This document shows positions 63,981 through 64,000 of a stretch of 64,000 bases of DNA, one piece after another (positions within the stretch are counted from its first letter, which is position 1; every line of letters starts with the position of its first letter). The stretch comes from Euwallacea fornicatus (lineage: Eukaryota; Arthropoda; Insecta; Coleoptera; Curculionidae), in NCBI RefSeq assembly GCF_040115645.1, contig NC_089542.1, positions 124,001-188,000 on the forward strand, in the 5' to 3' direction. Both the position numbers and the translations under genes were made by a program. A model generated the notes under the pieces. It was not told where the DNA came from. It did no database searches and saw nothing but the letters and a program-made list of their open reading frames with translations.

Positions 63981-64000
63981 ATCAGTGCGTGTGACTCAAA

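Overview
The window reads as nuclear DNA of an insect, probably a beetle. It is AT-rich, its genes carry many 50-80 bp GT-AG introns beside a few multi-kilobase ones, every conserved protein resembles its animal orthologue, and there are decayed Tc1/mariner-type elements of the kind common in Coleoptera. Species cannot be fixed from sequence alone. Gene structures below were built by hand by joining exons at GT/AG sites with a phase check at every junction.

Layout: (1) 1-4482, gene-poor: an A-rich minisatellite at the edge, then a 1.4 kb mariner-type element with 48 bp terminal inverted repeats. (2) 4483-18517, minus strand: a 13-exon gene for an about 1331-residue ankyrin-repeat protein; its 4.9 kb second intron holds a membrane-protein frame broken by one stop. 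(3) 18738-25959, plus strand: DDB1 in 17 exons, head-to-head with the ankyrin gene (about 220 bp between start codons), with a small inverted-repeat element in intron 6. (4) 26995-28569, minus: NDUFAF1 (complex I assembly factor CIA30). (5) 29390-33430, plus: SCYL1 pseudokinase in 12 exons, divergent from NDUFAF1. (6) 36644-51350, minus: a PP2A B56 (B') regulatory subunit of the gamma/delta class, whose start codon is the last three bases of exon 1; its large introns hold a Tigger/pogo-type element, a mariner-like HTH fragment, and three unexplained phase-compatible exons. (7) 52182-53214, plus: NOP10 (64 residues, H/ACA snoRNP), divergent from the B' gene. (8) 53780-55934, minus: ZPR1 in 7 exons. 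(9) 57231-57394, minus: a complete U1 snRNA gene. (10) 61356-63980, plus: a single-pass leucine-rich-repeat membrane protein without a TIR domain.

The genes are housekeeping genes that do not form one pathway: ubiquitin ligase adaptor (DDB1), mitochondrial complex I assembly (NDUFAF1), Golgi/COPI traffic (SCYL1), phosphatase targeting (B'), RNA modification and splicing (NOP10, U1), and translation/growth signalling (ZPR1). The notable layout is three divergent promoter pairs (ankyrin/DDB1, NDUFAF1/SCYL1, B'/NOP10) alternating with three convergent pairs (DDB1/NDUFAF1, SCYL1/B', NOP10/ZPR1). I see no CRISPR, operon or prokaryotic-type system. The least explained items are the ankyrin protein's C-terminal module, the orphan exons at 39499-40571, and the interrupted membrane-protein frame.
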